A stretch of DNA of 64,000 nt from Streptomyces toxytricini. Its GTDB lineage: Bacteria; Actinomycetota; Actinomycetes; Streptomycetales; Streptomycetaceae. The notes beneath the pieces were generated by a model. The model saw nothing but the letters and a program-made list of their open reading frames with translations, was not told where the DNA came from and searched no databases. The DNA lies in NCBI RefSeq assembly GCF_014649915.1, contig NZ_BMTY01000030.1:21575-85574 (forward strand), written 5' to 3'. Shown piece after piece: positions 1 to 8,658 of the stretch; position 1 is the first letter of the stretch, and every line of letters starts with the position of its first letter. The translations under genes and the position numbers were made by a program.

Positions 1-487
1 CGCACAGGTCGACGCCCCACGCGTCGGTCTGCAGCGGCTCCGCGGCGACCGAGGCCACCGCGTCCAGCATGAACAGCGCCCCGTGGGCCCGTACCGCCTC
101 GCCGATCTCCGCCACCGGGTTGGTGTTGCCGGTCGCCGCCTCCGCGTGCACCAGTGACACGAAGTCGATGCGCGGGTGCGCGGCCAGCGCCGCGGCCACC
201 TGCTCGGCGGCCACCGCGGTGTCGAACGGCACCTCCAGGTCCACCACCTCGGCCCCGCAGTCGCGCAGCCAGTTGCCGAACGTGGTCCCGTACGGACCCG
301 TGACCACGTTCAGCGCGGCCGAGCCGGGCCGGGCGCCCGAGCGGATGCAGCCCTCCAGCGGCAGCAGCGCCTCGCCTTGCGTGATCACCACGTCCTGCCG
401 GGTGTCGAGCAGGTCCGCGACCCGCCGCTCGATCGACGCGAAGCGCTCCGCGGTCAGCGGCGGCAGGTCCAGGAAGGGGTGGTTCAC
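1..487 (-). CDS. Class V PLP-dependent aminotransferase, N-terminal part (runs off the window)
   Basis: Reading the minus strand from a GTG at 485-487 gives an open frame of 162 codons that leaves the window at base 1. The protein begins MNHPFLDLPP and carries features of fold-type I class V aminotransferases: a glycine-rich VVTGPYGTTFG segment near residue 70, a VHAEAATGNTNP segment near 120 (the family usually has VHxETSTG) and LDAVASVAAEP near 143, which should hold the cofactor-binding Asp. The PLP lysine would lie beyond the window edge. Alanine-glyoxylate, serine-pyruvate and aminoethylphosphonate aminotransferases all look like this, so the substrate cannot be named. The gene is divergent from the amidohydrolase, about 66 bp away. 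Confidence 0.8.
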   Translation of the reverse strand, partial: MNHPFLDLPPLTAERFASIERRVADLLDTRQDVVITQGEALLPLEGCIRSGARPGSAALNVVTGPYGTTFGNWLRDCGAEVVDLEVPFDTAVAAEQVAAALAAHPRIDFVSLVHAEAATGNTNPVAEIGEAVRAHGALFMLDAVASVAAEPLQTDAWGVDLC

Positions 488-553
488 GGGGTGCTCTCTC
501 TTCGTGCGGGGACTACCCGGGAAGCCTATCCAGGGCGCACGTACAGTTCGGTC

Positions 554-1642
554 ATGACGGATGACGTGCTGCATGTGAAGGGACGCGTGCTCGTCGGGCC
601 CGACGACGTCCGCGACGAGCTGTGGGTGGTCGGCGGCCGGATCTCCTACGAGCGCCCGCCCGGCGCCCGCGACACCACCGCCGTGTCCGGCTGGGTGCTG
701 CCCGGCCTCGTCGACGCGCACTGCCACGTGGGGCTCGACGCCCACGGCCCCGTCGACGCCGGGACCGCCGAACGGCAGGCGCTGACCGACCGCGACGCGG
801 GCACCCTGCTCATCCGCGACGCCGGGTCCCCCTCCGACACCCGCTGGATCGACGACCGCGACGACCTCCCGAAGATCATCCGGGCGGGGCGGCACATCGC
901 CCGCACCCGCCGCTACATCCGCAACTACGCACACGAGATCGAGCCGGCCGACCTCGTCGCGTACGTCGGCCGCGAGGCCCGCCGCGGCGACGGCTGGGTG
1001 AAGCTGGTCGGCGACTGGATCGACCGCGACGCCGGCGACCTCACGGCCTGCTGGCCCCGCACCGAAGTCGAGGCCGCCATCGCCGAGGCGCACCGGCTGG
1101 GCGCCCGGGTCACCGCCCACTGCTTCGCCGAGGACTCGCTGCGCGACCTCGTCGAAGCGGGCATCGACTGCATCGAGCACGCCACCGGACTGACCGAGGA
1201 CACCATCCCGCTGTTCGCGGAGCGCGGGGTGGCCATCGTCCCGACGCTGGTGAACATCGCGACGTTCCCCAAGCTCGCGGCCGGCGGCGACGCCAAGTTC
1301 CCCCGCTGGTCGGCGCACATGCGGCGGCTGCACGAGCGGCGGTACGACACGGTCCGCTCCGCCTGGGACGCCGGCATCCCCGTCTACGTGGGCACCGACG
1401 CGGGCGGCTCCCTGCCGCACGGGCTCGTCGCCGACGAGGTCGGGGAGCTGGTGCGCGCCGGGATCCCGCCGCTGGACGCCCTGTCGGCGACGGCGTGGGC
1501 GGCGCGCGAGTGGCTGGGAAGGCCCGGCCTCACCGAGGGAGCCCCCGCGGACCTCGTCGTCTACGCGACGGACCCGCGCGCCGACGTACGGGCACTGGCG
1601 CAGCCGCTGCGGGTCGTGGTGAACGGCACGGTCCGCGCCTGA
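554..1642 (+). CDS. Amidohydrolase family protein
   Basis: A 362-residue metal-dependent hydrolase of the amidohydrolase superfamily (urease/dihydroorotase fold). Visible metal-ligand motifs are DAHCHVGLD near residue 55 (the HxH pair), VTAHCFAE near 190, CIEHATG near 210 and GTDAGG near 285 (the last Asp). A short N-terminal beta-sandwich segment (VLHVKGRVLVG) and a C-terminal DLVVYATDPR segment complete the composite domain. The organisation resembles imidazolonepropionase-like or prolidase-like amidohydrolases, but the substrate is unknown. The start chosen is ATG 554: a TACAGT hexamer at 542-547 lies 6 nt before it and no Shine-Dalgarno sequence is visible, so the mRNA may be leaderless. 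The much longer upstream extension of the frame is antisense to the neighbouring aminotransferase and is ignored. Confidence 0.85.
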   Translation: MTDDVLHVKGRVLVGPDDVRDELWVVGGRISYERPPGARDTTAVSGWVLPGLVDAHCHVGLDAHGPVDAGTAERQALTDRDAGTLLIRDAGSPSDTRWIDDRDDLPKIIRAGRHIARTRRYIRNYAHEIEPADLVAYVGREARRGDGWVKLVGDWIDRDAGDLTACWPRTEVEAAIAEAHRLGARVTAHCFAEDSLRDLVEAGIDCIEHATGLTEDTIPLFAERGVAIVPTLVNIATFPKLAAGGDAKFPRWSAHMRRLHERRYDTVRSAWDAGIPVYVGTDAGGSLPHGLVADEVGELVRAGIPPLDALSATAWAAREWLGRPGLTEGAPADLVVYATDPRADVRALAQPLRVVVNGTVRA

Positions 1643-1775
1643 CCGGCCGGATCTCCCGGCAATGTCACCGGGTTGACGCGGCGTGACGCGGACGGCCCGC
1701 CGGTCGTTGGAGATGGCCGCGCGGGCCGCAGCGCGGTGGCGCCACCCGTGGGAGTGTGGCGGAAAAGAACTCCCG

Positions 1776-1792
1776 TTCCGCATGATGCGGAA
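1776..1792. promoter_or_regulatory. Palindrome in the 317-bp gap before the LAETG protein gene
   Basis: TTCCGCAT, one central base, then ATGCGGAA: two perfect 8-nt arms. It lies about 170 bp upstream of the start of the surface-protein gene, in a stretch (1643-1959) with no convincing gene. It could be an operator for a dimeric regulator. Nothing else in the gap is recognisable, although the surrounding sequence is less GC-rich than the genes. Confidence 0.3.
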
Positions 1793-1959
1793 GCAATCGA
1801 ATACATGGAGGGAAACCACCCTTTGGGGTGAACTCACCGCAGGTGGCTGTTCGTTCACTCTCCGTGCGTAAAAAATTCCCCGGGTAACAGGCCGCCCGGC
1901 GCGCGATGTCCCCCATTGGCTGCGCGGGCGGCCCCCATCTCCCCGGGGGTTCCACCACC

Positions 1960-2907
1960 TTGAACCGCTACACCTTCCGCATGCCCGCGGCCGCCCTGCT
2001 CGCCACGGGCGCGGTCGCCCTCCTCGCCGCCCCGCCCGCCCACGCCACGGGCGGCGCGGGAACCGCGGCCGGCGGCGACGGCCGGGCCGACGCCGCCGTC
2101 CTGCGCGCCGGACTCGACGTGGGCCTGCTCAACAAGGCCGTCCACGTCCCCCTGAAGACCGCCCTCAACGAGGTCAGCGCCCCGGCCTCCGCCCAGAAGA
2201 CCGCCCTGTCCGTCACCCTGGACGGCGTCGAGGGCGGCCGGCCGGTCCACATCCTCAAGGCCGACGCCGCCACCTCCAAGGCCACCGCCGGCCGCGGCCG
2301 CGCCGAGGCGGAGGCCAACCTCGCGCGCGCCCGCGTCCACCTGCCCGGCCTCCCCGCCCTGTCGCTGATCGAAGTGGAGAAGGCCACCTCCAAAGCGGTG
2401 TGCGAGGCCGGGCGAAAGCCGTCCGCCACCTCCAACGTGCTGGGCTCCGTCACCGTCCTCGGCAAGAAGGCCACCCTGTCCGCGGGAGGACCCACCAAGG
2501 TCGAGGTGCCGAAGGTCGGCATGGTCAGCCTGGAGCTCTCCGGCACGGAGACGACCTCCTCCACCGCCGCCGCGGCCGCGCTCCGGCTGAAGGTGTCCGT
2601 CAACCCGCTCGACCTGAACGTCGCCCAGGTCGAGGGCGAGGTCGTCCTCGCCGAGGCGCGCTGCCAGTCCCCGGCCGGGCCGCCGCCCTCCTCCGCCGCC
2701 CCCGAGCCCTCCGGCGGCGGAATGACCGCCACGCCCGACGTCAAGCCGCAGACCGGGGCCTCCGGGACCGGCGCCGCCATCACGGGCGACGCCAACCTGG
2801 CGGAAACCGGCGGCAGTTCGGCCACCCCGTGGGTCGCGGGCGGCGCGCTCGTCCTGCTCGGCCTCGGCGGCGTCGCACTCGTCGTCACCCGCCGCCGCTC
2901 CTCCTGA
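1960..2907 (+). CDS. SCO1860-family LAETG-anchored secreted protein
   Basis: A 315-residue surface protein. It has a signal peptide (about residues 1-29, hydrophobic core ALLATGAVALLAAP, probable cleavage after AHA), a soluble Ala/Thr/Val-rich domain with two Cys, a Pro/Ser linker, and a C-terminal sortase signal: LAETG at about 280-284, a hydrophobic helix and the RRRSS tail. LAETG is the class E sortase motif typical of Streptomyces, so the protein should be covalently attached to the peptidoglycan. The whole layout matches the conserved Streptomyces SCO1860 family, whose function is unknown to me. The start is taken as TTG 1960, which follows a CGGGGGT run by 9-10 nt. ATG 1981 would truncate the signal peptide and has no ribosome binding site. 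The frame is also open upstream to 1906. Confidence 0.75.
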   Translation: MNRYTFRMPAAALLATGAVALLAAPPAHATGGAGTAAGGDGRADAAVLRAGLDVGLLNKAVHVPLKTALNEVSAPASAQKTALSVTLDGVEGGRPVHILKADAATSKATAGRGRAEAEANLARARVHLPGLPALSLIEVEKATSKAVCEAGRKPSATSNVLGSVTVLGKKATLSAGGPTKVEVPKVGMVSLELSGTETTSSTAAAAALRLKVSVNPLDLNVAQVEGEVVLAEARCQSPAGPPPSSAAPEPSGGGMTATPDVKPQTGASGTGAAITGDANLAETGGSSATPWVAGGALVLLGLGGVALVVTRRRSS

Positions 2908-2931
2908 CGCCCCCGCCGCGACCGGCGGGCG

Positions 2932-4173
2932 TCACTTCACCGCGCGCACCAGCCCCTGCCCGCCGGCCCCGCGCGACAGCACGGCCTCGCTGATCTGCCG
3001 GTCGGCGGCGGCGTACTCGGAGCGCTTCGCGGCGCCCGCCCCGCCGCCGTCGGCCGTGCAGGACGTGCACACCACCCGGAACGGAGCGCCCCGGTCCGAG
3101 AACGAGGTCAGGTACTCGGCCTTCACCACCTCCCAGCGGCCCGGATGCGCGGCCGCCGGCGCGAAGGTGAAGCGGGGGATGGACGACATGTTGCCGCGCA
3201 GCTTCTCCGGTTCGTAGAAGCTGGCGATCTGATCGCCCATCCCGTACACCACCCACGTCCCGTTGACCTTCTCGTAGGGCTGCGGGACGTGGTTGTGCGT
3301 GCCGAGGATCAGATCGATGTCCGGGAGGCCGTCCGGGCCGCGGGAGGCGGTCAGCGCCTGCGCCAGCTCCTGCTGCTGCTTGTCGGGGGCCGTCTGCCAC
3401 TCGGAGCCCCAGTGGATGCTGAGGACGACGACGTGGGCGCCCGCGGCGCGCGCCGCGCGGGCGTCCGCGATGATCCGGTCCTTGTCGATCAGGTTCACGG
3501 CCCACGGCTTCCCGGCCGGCAGCGGGATCCCGTTCGTGCCGTACGTGTAGTCCAGCTGGGCAACCGTCGCGCCGCCCGCGGAGAGCACCGCCGGGGCCTT
3601 CGCCTCCTCGGGCGTGCGCGCCGAGCCGACGTGCTTGATGCCGGCCCGGTCGAGGTGGTCGAGGGTGCGGACCAGGCCGTCCCACCCGTCGTCCAGGGTG
3701 TGGTTCGAGGCCGTCGAGCAGCTGTCGTAGCCGGCGTCCCGCAGCGCGTCGGCCAGCTGGTGCGGTGCCTTGAAGGCCGGGTATCCGGTGTAGGGGCCGC
3801 CGGGCCGGCCGTACGGTATCTCGTGGTGGCATATCGCCAGGTCGGCGGCCTCCACCACCGGCTTCACCCCGGCCAGTATCCTCCGGAAGTCGTGCCCGGC
3901 CCCGCTGCCGGCCGCATCGCTCGCGGCCTGCGCGATGATCGACGGGTACGGGATCGTGTCGCCCGTCGCGACGAGCGTGAACGGACGCGCCCCCGGCGGC
4001 GCCGACGGGCTCGCCGCGCCGCCCTCCGGCCGCCCGCCCGTGAGCCGCTGCTCCGCGGCCCCGCCCTTCTCGCCGGCCCCGCCGCCGAGAAGGGCGGGGC
4101 CGGCGAACACCGCCGCGGCCGCCACCGCGGCCAGCCCCGCAGCGGCCGCGCCCGCCTTCGCCGAAACCTTCAT
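2932..4173 (-). CDS. CapA-family protein (metallophosphatase-like, secreted or membrane-anchored)
   Basis: A 413-residue protein of the CapA/PgsA family (poly-gamma-glutamate synthesis protein family, calcineurin-like fold). The N-terminus has a hydrophobic segment (about 5-31) that is a signal peptide or membrane anchor, followed by a low-complexity linker. The fold motifs follow in order: ATGDTIPY, ASNHTLDDGWDG, SIHWGSEW and GTHNHVPQPYEKV, which supply the Asp, Asn-His and His ligands expected for a two-metal site. The start is ATG 4173 (MKVSAKAG), preceded by GGGGGACACGGG. An upstream extension to 4236 lacks codon bias. CapA proteins are linked to capsule or polyglutamate export, but in Streptomyces no capsule genes lie nearby, so the real role is open. 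Confidence 0.8.
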   Translation of the reverse strand: MKVSAKAGAAAAGLAAVAAAAVFAGPALLGGGAGEKGGAAEQRLTGGRPEGGAASPSAPPGARPFTLVATGDTIPYPSIIAQAASDAAGSGAGHDFRRILAGVKPVVEAADLAICHHEIPYGRPGGPYTGYPAFKAPHQLADALRDAGYDSCSTASNHTLDDGWDGLVRTLDHLDRAGIKHVGSARTPEEAKAPAVLSAGGATVAQLDYTYGTNGIPLPAGKPWAVNLIDKDRIIADARAARAAGAHVVVLSIHWGSEWQTAPDKQQQELAQALTASRGPDGLPDIDLILGTHNHVPQPYEKVNGTWVVYGMGDQIASFYEPEKLRGNMSSIPRFTFAPAAAHPGRWEVVKAEYLTSFSDRGAPFRVVCTSCTADGGGAGAAKRSEYAAADRQISEAVLSRGAGGQGLVRAVK

Positions 4174-4381
4174 CCCGTGTCCCCCCTGCATGGCCGTCCT
4201 GCGCAGATCATCCCCCGGACGGGCCGCCGACGCCACCCCGCGGCGCCGCCGGACCCGGGCATCCGCGCAGGTCAGCGGCTTGCGGCCGACGGCTTCCGCC
4301 CCGGTGGCCCGCGGCGGAGGACGCGCCCCGCGAGGCTGCGGTTCCCGGCCGCCCCCGCCCCGCCCCGGCCGGGCGCCGGAG

Positions 4382-5809
4382 TCAGCGGGCGGCGGCCGTC
4401 AGGGTGAGGGCGTGGTCCAGCGCCTGCAGGAGGCGGCCCGTCGTCGCCCGGTCCCGCACCGCCAGCCGCAGCCAGTCCCCGTCCAGCCCCGGGAAGGTGT
4501 CCCCGCGGCGGACCGCGAAGCCCAGCGCCCGCAGCCGGACCCGGACCTGCGCCGCCCCGGCCACCCGGATCAGGACGAACGGCCCCCGGGCCGTCCCCGC
4601 CAGCGTGATCTCCTCGAACTCGGCGAGCCCGGCCAGGAGGTGCTCCCGGTCCGCCTCGATCTGCCGGGCCGCGGCCTCCGCCTCCGCGAGGGCCGCCGGG
4701 GCCACGCACGCCTCCGCCGCGACGAGCGCGGGCGTCGACACCGGCCACAGCGGCTGCGCCGCCTCCAACCGCGCGACCACCTCCGGCTCCGCCAGCACGT
4801 AGCCGATCCGCAGCCCCGCCAGGCCCCACGTCTTGGTCAGGCTCCGCAGCACCACCAGGCCCGGCACGTCCGTGCGGCCGGCCAGGGCCTCCGGCTCCCC
4901 GGGCACCGCGTCCATGAACGCCTCGTCGACGACGAGGATCCGGCCCGGGCGGGCCAGGGCCGCCAGCGAGGCCGCCGGGTGCAGCACGGACGTCGGGTTC
5001 GTCGGGTTCCCGACGACCACCAGGTCCGCCTCCTCCGGCACCGCGGCCGGATCCAGCCGGAAGCCGTCCTCCGCCCGCAGCAGCACCCGCTCCACCCGGT
5101 GCCCCGCGTCCCGCAGGGCCGCCTCCGGCTCGGTGAACTGCGGGTGCACCACCACCGGCCGCCCCACGTCGAGGGCCCGCGCCAGCAGGACGAACGCCTC
5201 CGCGGCCCCCGCCGTCAACAGCACCCGGCCGGCCGGCAGCCCGTGCCGCGCCGCCACCGCCGCGCGGGCCGCGCGCCCGTCGGGATATGCGGAGAGACCC
5301 CCGAGCGAAGCCGCGATGCGCTGCTTCAGCCACTCCGGCGGCATGTGCGCCCGTACGTTCACCGCGAGGTCCACCAGCGATCCGCCGTCGTCGCGGACCT
5401 CGGCGTCGCCGTGGTGGCGCAGGTCGTGTGCCTGCGCCGTCGCCACCGCGCAGGTCGCCGCCACCGAGCGGCGCTTCGGCACGAGGAGCTCACCGCCCGC
5501 CGCGAGCGCCGCCGCCTCCGCCACCGAGGGGGTACCGGCCGCCTGCCGGGCCGTGTCCGAGGGGTGCGGTACGTCGATGCCCGCCAGTTCTTCGGCCGGG
5601 TAGCTGAGCAGCGGCACGCCGAATCGTTCCGCCGCCCCCGTGATCCCGGCCTCGCAGGCCTTCGACTCCACCGTCGCCAGTGCCTTCACCGCCCCGGCCG
5701 CCAGCCCGGCCCCGCGCAGCGTCTCCTCGACCAGGGCGCAGACCTCCGCGACGGACACCCCCGCCCGGCCGCCGACCCCGACCACCAGCTGCGTCGCGTT
5801 CTCACCCAT
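4382..5809 (-). CDS. cobC: CobE/CbiG-C domain fused to a CobC-type threonine-phosphate decarboxylase-like aminotransferase
   Basis: A 475-residue fusion. Residues 1-115 (GVGGRAGVSVAEVCALVEE, KACEAGI, LLSYPAEEL) match the CobE/CbiG C-terminal domain, which acts at the precorrin-5A stage. Residues 120-475 are a fold-type I PLP enzyme of the HisC/CobC family: VVVGNPTNPTS, VVDEAFMDA and the PLP-lysine motif LRSLTKTWGLAG with GLRIGY. CobC-type enzymes make the aminopropanol linker of the B12 nucleotide loop from threonine phosphate. The gene sits among cobalamin genes on the same strand but is separated from cobB by the oppositely oriented ZIP gene, so it has its own promoter. ATG 5809 is the natural start. 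Histidinol-phosphate aminotransferase is a less likely reading because of the fused domain and the context. Confidence 0.85.
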   Translation of the reverse strand: MGENATQLVVGVGGRAGVSVAEVCALVEETLRGAGLAAGAVKALATVESKACEAGITGAAERFGVPLLSYPAEELAGIDVPHPSDTARQAAGTPSVAEAAALAAGGELLVPKRRSVAATCAVATAQAHDLRHHGDAEVRDDGGSLVDLAVNVRAHMPPEWLKQRIAASLGGLSAYPDGRAARAAVAARHGLPAGRVLLTAGAAEAFVLLARALDVGRPVVVHPQFTEPEAALRDAGHRVERVLLRAEDGFRLDPAAVPEEADLVVVGNPTNPTSVLHPAASLAALARPGRILVVDEAFMDAVPGEPEALAGRTDVPGLVVLRSLTKTWGLAGLRIGYVLAEPEVVARLEAAQPLWPVSTPALVAAEACVAPAALAEAEAAARQIEADREHLLAGLAEFEEITLAGTARGPFVLIRVAGAAQVRVRLRALGFAVRRGDTFPGLDGDWLRLAVRDRATTGRLLQALDHALTLTAAAR

Positions 5810-5903
5810 CGGGCTCCCGCCCCTTCCCGGTCGTCAATCGTGCGTGGACCGCCGCCCGCGCGCTCGCGTGCACGCGCGTCCGGCAGTCGGTATCCAAGGG
5901 CGC

Positions 5904-6653
5904 ATGGCCGTGATCGTGGCGCTGGGCGCGTTCCTGATGACCCTGGCGGGCGGGTGGACGGCGCAGCGCGTCACCGACCGCCGCCACCTCGTACTGGGCC
6001 TCGCCGGCGGGCTGATGCTCGGCGTCGTGGGCCTCGACCTGCTGCCGGAGTCGCTGGAGGCGGCGGGCCGGCCGGTGTTCGGCGTACCGCTCGCGCTGCT
6101 GCTCTTCGTGGGCGGCTTCCTCGTCGCGCACGTCGTGGAACGGCTCCTGGCGGTACGGCAGGCCGCACACGGCGCGCCGGGCGGCGGCAACGGGGCGGAC
6201 GGCGTCGTCGGCCGCGCCCCCCAGGTCGGGATGACGGCGGCCGCCGCGATGGTCGGGCACAGCCTCGCCGACGGGGTGGCGCTCGGCGCCGCCTTCCAGG
6301 TCGGCGGCGGCATGGGCACCGCGGTCGCCCTCGCCGTGGTCACCCACGACTTCGCCGACGGGTTCAACACCTACACCCTCGCCCGGCTCTACGGGAACGC
6401 CCGCAAGCGCGCGCTGCTGATGCTCTTCGCGGACGCCGCAGCCCCCGTGGTGGGCGCGGCGTCCACTGTGCTGTTCACCCTTCCGGAGGAACCGCTCGGG
6501 GCGTACCTGAGCTTCTTCGCCGGCGGGCTGCTCTACCTCGCGGCCGCCGAGATCCTGCCCGAGGCGCACCACCGGCACCCCGCCCTGTCCACGCTGATGT
6601 GCACGGTGGGCGGGGTGGCCGGGATCTGGCTCGTGGTGGGCCTCGCGGGGTGA
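5904..6653 (+). CDS. ZIP-family divalent metal transporter
   Basis: A 249-residue inner-membrane protein with about eight hydrophobic segments and the ZIP hallmarks: a metal-binding helix GHSLADGVALGA near residues 118-130 and a second helix THDFADGFNTYTL near 148-160, plus AAAEILPEAHH near 218. ZIP proteins import Zn, Fe, Mn or Co. The gene lies inside the cobalamin block but on the opposite strand and ends 2 nt from the end of cobB, with which it is convergent, so a role in cobalt supply is an attractive guess and no more. ATG 5904 was chosen because AAGGG lies just before it. A GTG at 5868 is in frame but would add a hydrophilic N-terminal stretch. Confidence 0.85.
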   Translation: MAVIVALGAFLMTLAGGWTAQRVTDRRHLVLGLAGGLMLGVVGLDLLPESLEAAGRPVFGVPLALLLFVGGFLVAHVVERLLAVRQAAHGAPGGGNGADGVVGRAPQVGMTAAAAMVGHSLADGVALGAAFQVGGGMGTAVALAVVTHDFADGFNTYTLARLYGNARKRALLMLFADAAAPVVGAASTVLFTLPEEPLGAYLSFFAGGLLYLAAAEILPEAHHRHPALSTLMCTVGGVAGIWLVVGLAG

Positions 6654-6655
6654 CG

Positions 6656-8062
6656 TCACCGGTACGCTGCCGCCGCGGCCGTGAAACGCACGGCCACCGA
6701 CGGCTCCGCCGCCCAGTGGGTGTGCAGGTAGCTGGCGTGCACGCCCCGGCGGACGAACCCCTCGACGCGCCGCTCCGGGTGGGTGAACCCCCACGCGGGG
6801 GCGGGGCCGGCGCCCGGCTCGACGACCGTGCGGTGGAACTCGTGGCCGCGCAGCCGCGTCCCGGCCGCGGCGAGCGGGCTGTCCGACACCGCGACGGCCT
6901 CGCGGTAGCCGAGCGTCAGCCGCTGCGACATCACCGCGTCCGCGTCGAGGACCCCGCACATCGGCCGGCCGTCCAGCGACCGCGCCAGGTACAGCAGGCC
7001 CGCGCACTCGGCGGCGACCGGCCCCCCGGCCGCGGCGAAGTCGGCGACGGCCTTGCGCAGCGGCTCGTTCGCGGCCAGCTCCGGCGCGTACACCTCGGGG
7101 AAGCCGCCGCCGACGACGAGGCCGGACGTGCCCTCGGGCAGGGCCTCGTCGGCCAGCGGGTCGAAGGGGACGACCTCGGCTCCGGCCGCGGCGAGCAGCT
7201 CCGCGTGCTCGGCGTACGAGAACGTGAACGCGGCCCCGCCGGCGACGGCGACGACAGGCCGCCGCCCAGGGCCGGGCACCGTGGCAGCCGGTGTCGCGGC
7301 GGCTGCGGCCGAAGCCACGGCCCGCTCCGGCGACCACGCCGCGCAGTCCAGCGGCGGCGCCGACCGGGCCAGCGCCAGCAGCGCCTCCAGGTCGCAGCCG
7401 GCCCGCACCTGATCCGCCAGGGCCGCGACCGACGCCACCGCGTCCGCCCGCCGCTCCGCCACCGGTACGAGCCCCAGGTGCCGCGAGGGCGCCGAGACCT
7501 GCGGCGCCCGCCGCAGGACGCCCAGCACCGGGGTGCCCGCCTCCTCCAGCGCCTCCCGCAGCATCGCCTCGTGCCGGTCGGAGCCCACCTTGTTCAGGAT
7601 CACCCCGCCCAGGCGCACCTGCGGGTCGAACGAGGCGAAGCCGTGCACCAGCGCCGCCACCGACCGCGACTGCGACGACGCGTCGACCACCAGCACCACC
7701 GGCGCCCGCAGCAGCTTCGCCACCTGCGCCGTCGATGCCAGCTCACCGCGCCCCGCGGCTCCGTCGTACAGGCCCATCACGCCCTCCACGACCGCCAGGT
7801 CGCAGCCCGCCGCCCCGTGCGCGAAAAGCGGAGCCACCAGCTCCGGGCCGCACATGAACGCGTCGAGGTTGCGCCCCGGCCGACCCGTGGCGAGGGCGTG
7901 GTACCCGGGGTCGATGTAGTCGGGGCCGGCCTTGTGCGGGGACACGGCCAGGCCGCGCTCCGCGAAGGCCGCCATCAGCCCCGTCGCGACGGTGGTCTTG
8001 CCGCTCCCCGACGACGGGGCGGCGATCACCAGGCGGGGGACGGCGACGGCGTGCGAGGTCAC
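6656..8062 (-). CDS. cobB: Cobyrinate a,c-diamide synthase
   Basis: A 468-residue glutamine-dependent amidotransferase of the CobB/CbiA family, which amidates the a and c side chains of (hydrogeno)byrinate using ATP. The N-terminal dethiobiotin-synthetase-like ATPase has the P-loop SSGSGKTT near residue 15, HKAGPDYIDPGYH and VVEGVMGLYDGA. The C-terminal half is a triad-type glutaminase domain with the nucleophile Cys in AECAGLLYL near residue 350 and a late His near HEFH/YLHTHW. The GTG start at 8062 overlaps the cobO stop as GTGA, so the two are translationally coupled. It is the last gene of the cobD-cobQ-chelatase-cobO-cobB run. Confidence 0.93.
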   Translation of the reverse strand: MTSHAVAVPRLVIAAPSSGSGKTTVATGLMAAFAERGLAVSPHKAGPDYIDPGYHALATGRPGRNLDAFMCGPELVAPLFAHGAAGCDLAVVEGVMGLYDGAAGRGELASTAQVAKLLRAPVVLVVDASSQSRSVAALVHGFASFDPQVRLGGVILNKVGSDRHEAMLREALEEAGTPVLGVLRRAPQVSAPSRHLGLVPVAERRADAVASVAALADQVRAGCDLEALLALARSAPPLDCAAWSPERAVASAAAAATPAATVPGPGRRPVVAVAGGAAFTFSYAEHAELLAAAGAEVVPFDPLADEALPEGTSGLVVGGGFPEVYAPELAANEPLRKAVADFAAAGGPVAAECAGLLYLARSLDGRPMCGVLDADAVMSQRLTLGYREAVAVSDSPLAAAGTRLRGHEFHRTVVEPGAGPAPAWGFTHPERRVEGFVRRGVHASYLHTHWAAEPSVAVRFTAAAAAYR

Positions 8063-8658
8063 CACTCGATGCCCTTCTGGCCCTTCTGGCCGGCGTCCAT
8101 CGGGTGCTTCACCTTCGTCATCTCGGTGACCAGGTCGGCGAACTCCACCAGCTTCTCCGGCGCGTTGCGGCCCGTGATGACCACGTGCTGGGTGCCGGGC
8201 CGGTCGCGCAGCACCTCGATGACCTCGTCGACGTCGATCCAGCCCCAGTGCAGCGGGTACGCGAACTCGTCCAGCACGTACAGCCGGTGCGTCTCGGCGG
8301 CCAGGTCGCGCTTGACCTGCTCCCAGCCCTCCTTCGCGGCCTGCTCGTTGTCGAGCTGCGCGTCGCGCTGCACCCAGGACCAGCCCTCGCCCATCTTGTG
8401 CCAGACGACGGGGCCGCCCTCGCCGGAGGCGCCGAGCACCTTCAGCGCGTTCTCCTCGCCGACCTTCCACTTCGCCGACTTGACGAACTGGAACACCCCG
8501 ATCGGCCAGCCCTGGTTCCAGGCGCGCAGCGCCAGACCGAACGCCGCCGTCGACTTGCCCTTGCCCGGCCCGGTGTGGACGAAGACGAGCGGGCGGTTGC
8601 GGCGCTGGCGCGTGGTGAGTCCGTCGTCGGGGATGACGGTCGGCTGTCCCTTCGGCAT
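8059..8658 (-). CDS. cobO: Cob(I)yrinic acid a,c-diamide adenosyltransferase
   Basis: A 199-residue corrinoid adenosyltransferase of the CobO/CobA(BtuR) family. It transfers the 5'-deoxyadenosyl group of ATP to reduced cobalt. The diagnostic N-terminal P-loop-like HTGPGKGKSTAAFG lies at about residues 28-41, followed by GVFQFVKS, and the conserved LDEFAYPLHWGW and VITGRNAPE segments are further on. The length is typical. The start ATG shares one base with the TAA stop of the upstream chelatase gene and its stop overlaps the cobB start, so expression is tightly coupled on both sides. Confidence 0.94.
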   Translation of the reverse strand: MPKGQPTVIPDDGLTTRQRRNRPLVFVHTGPGKGKSTAAFGLALRAWNQGWPIGVFQFVKSAKWKVGEENALKVLGASGEGGPVVWHKMGEGWSWVQRDAQLDNEQAAKEGWEQVKRDLAAETHRLYVLDEFAYPLHWGWIDVDEVIEVLRDRPGTQHVVITGRNAPEKLVEFADLVTEMTKVKHPMDAGQKGQKGIEW

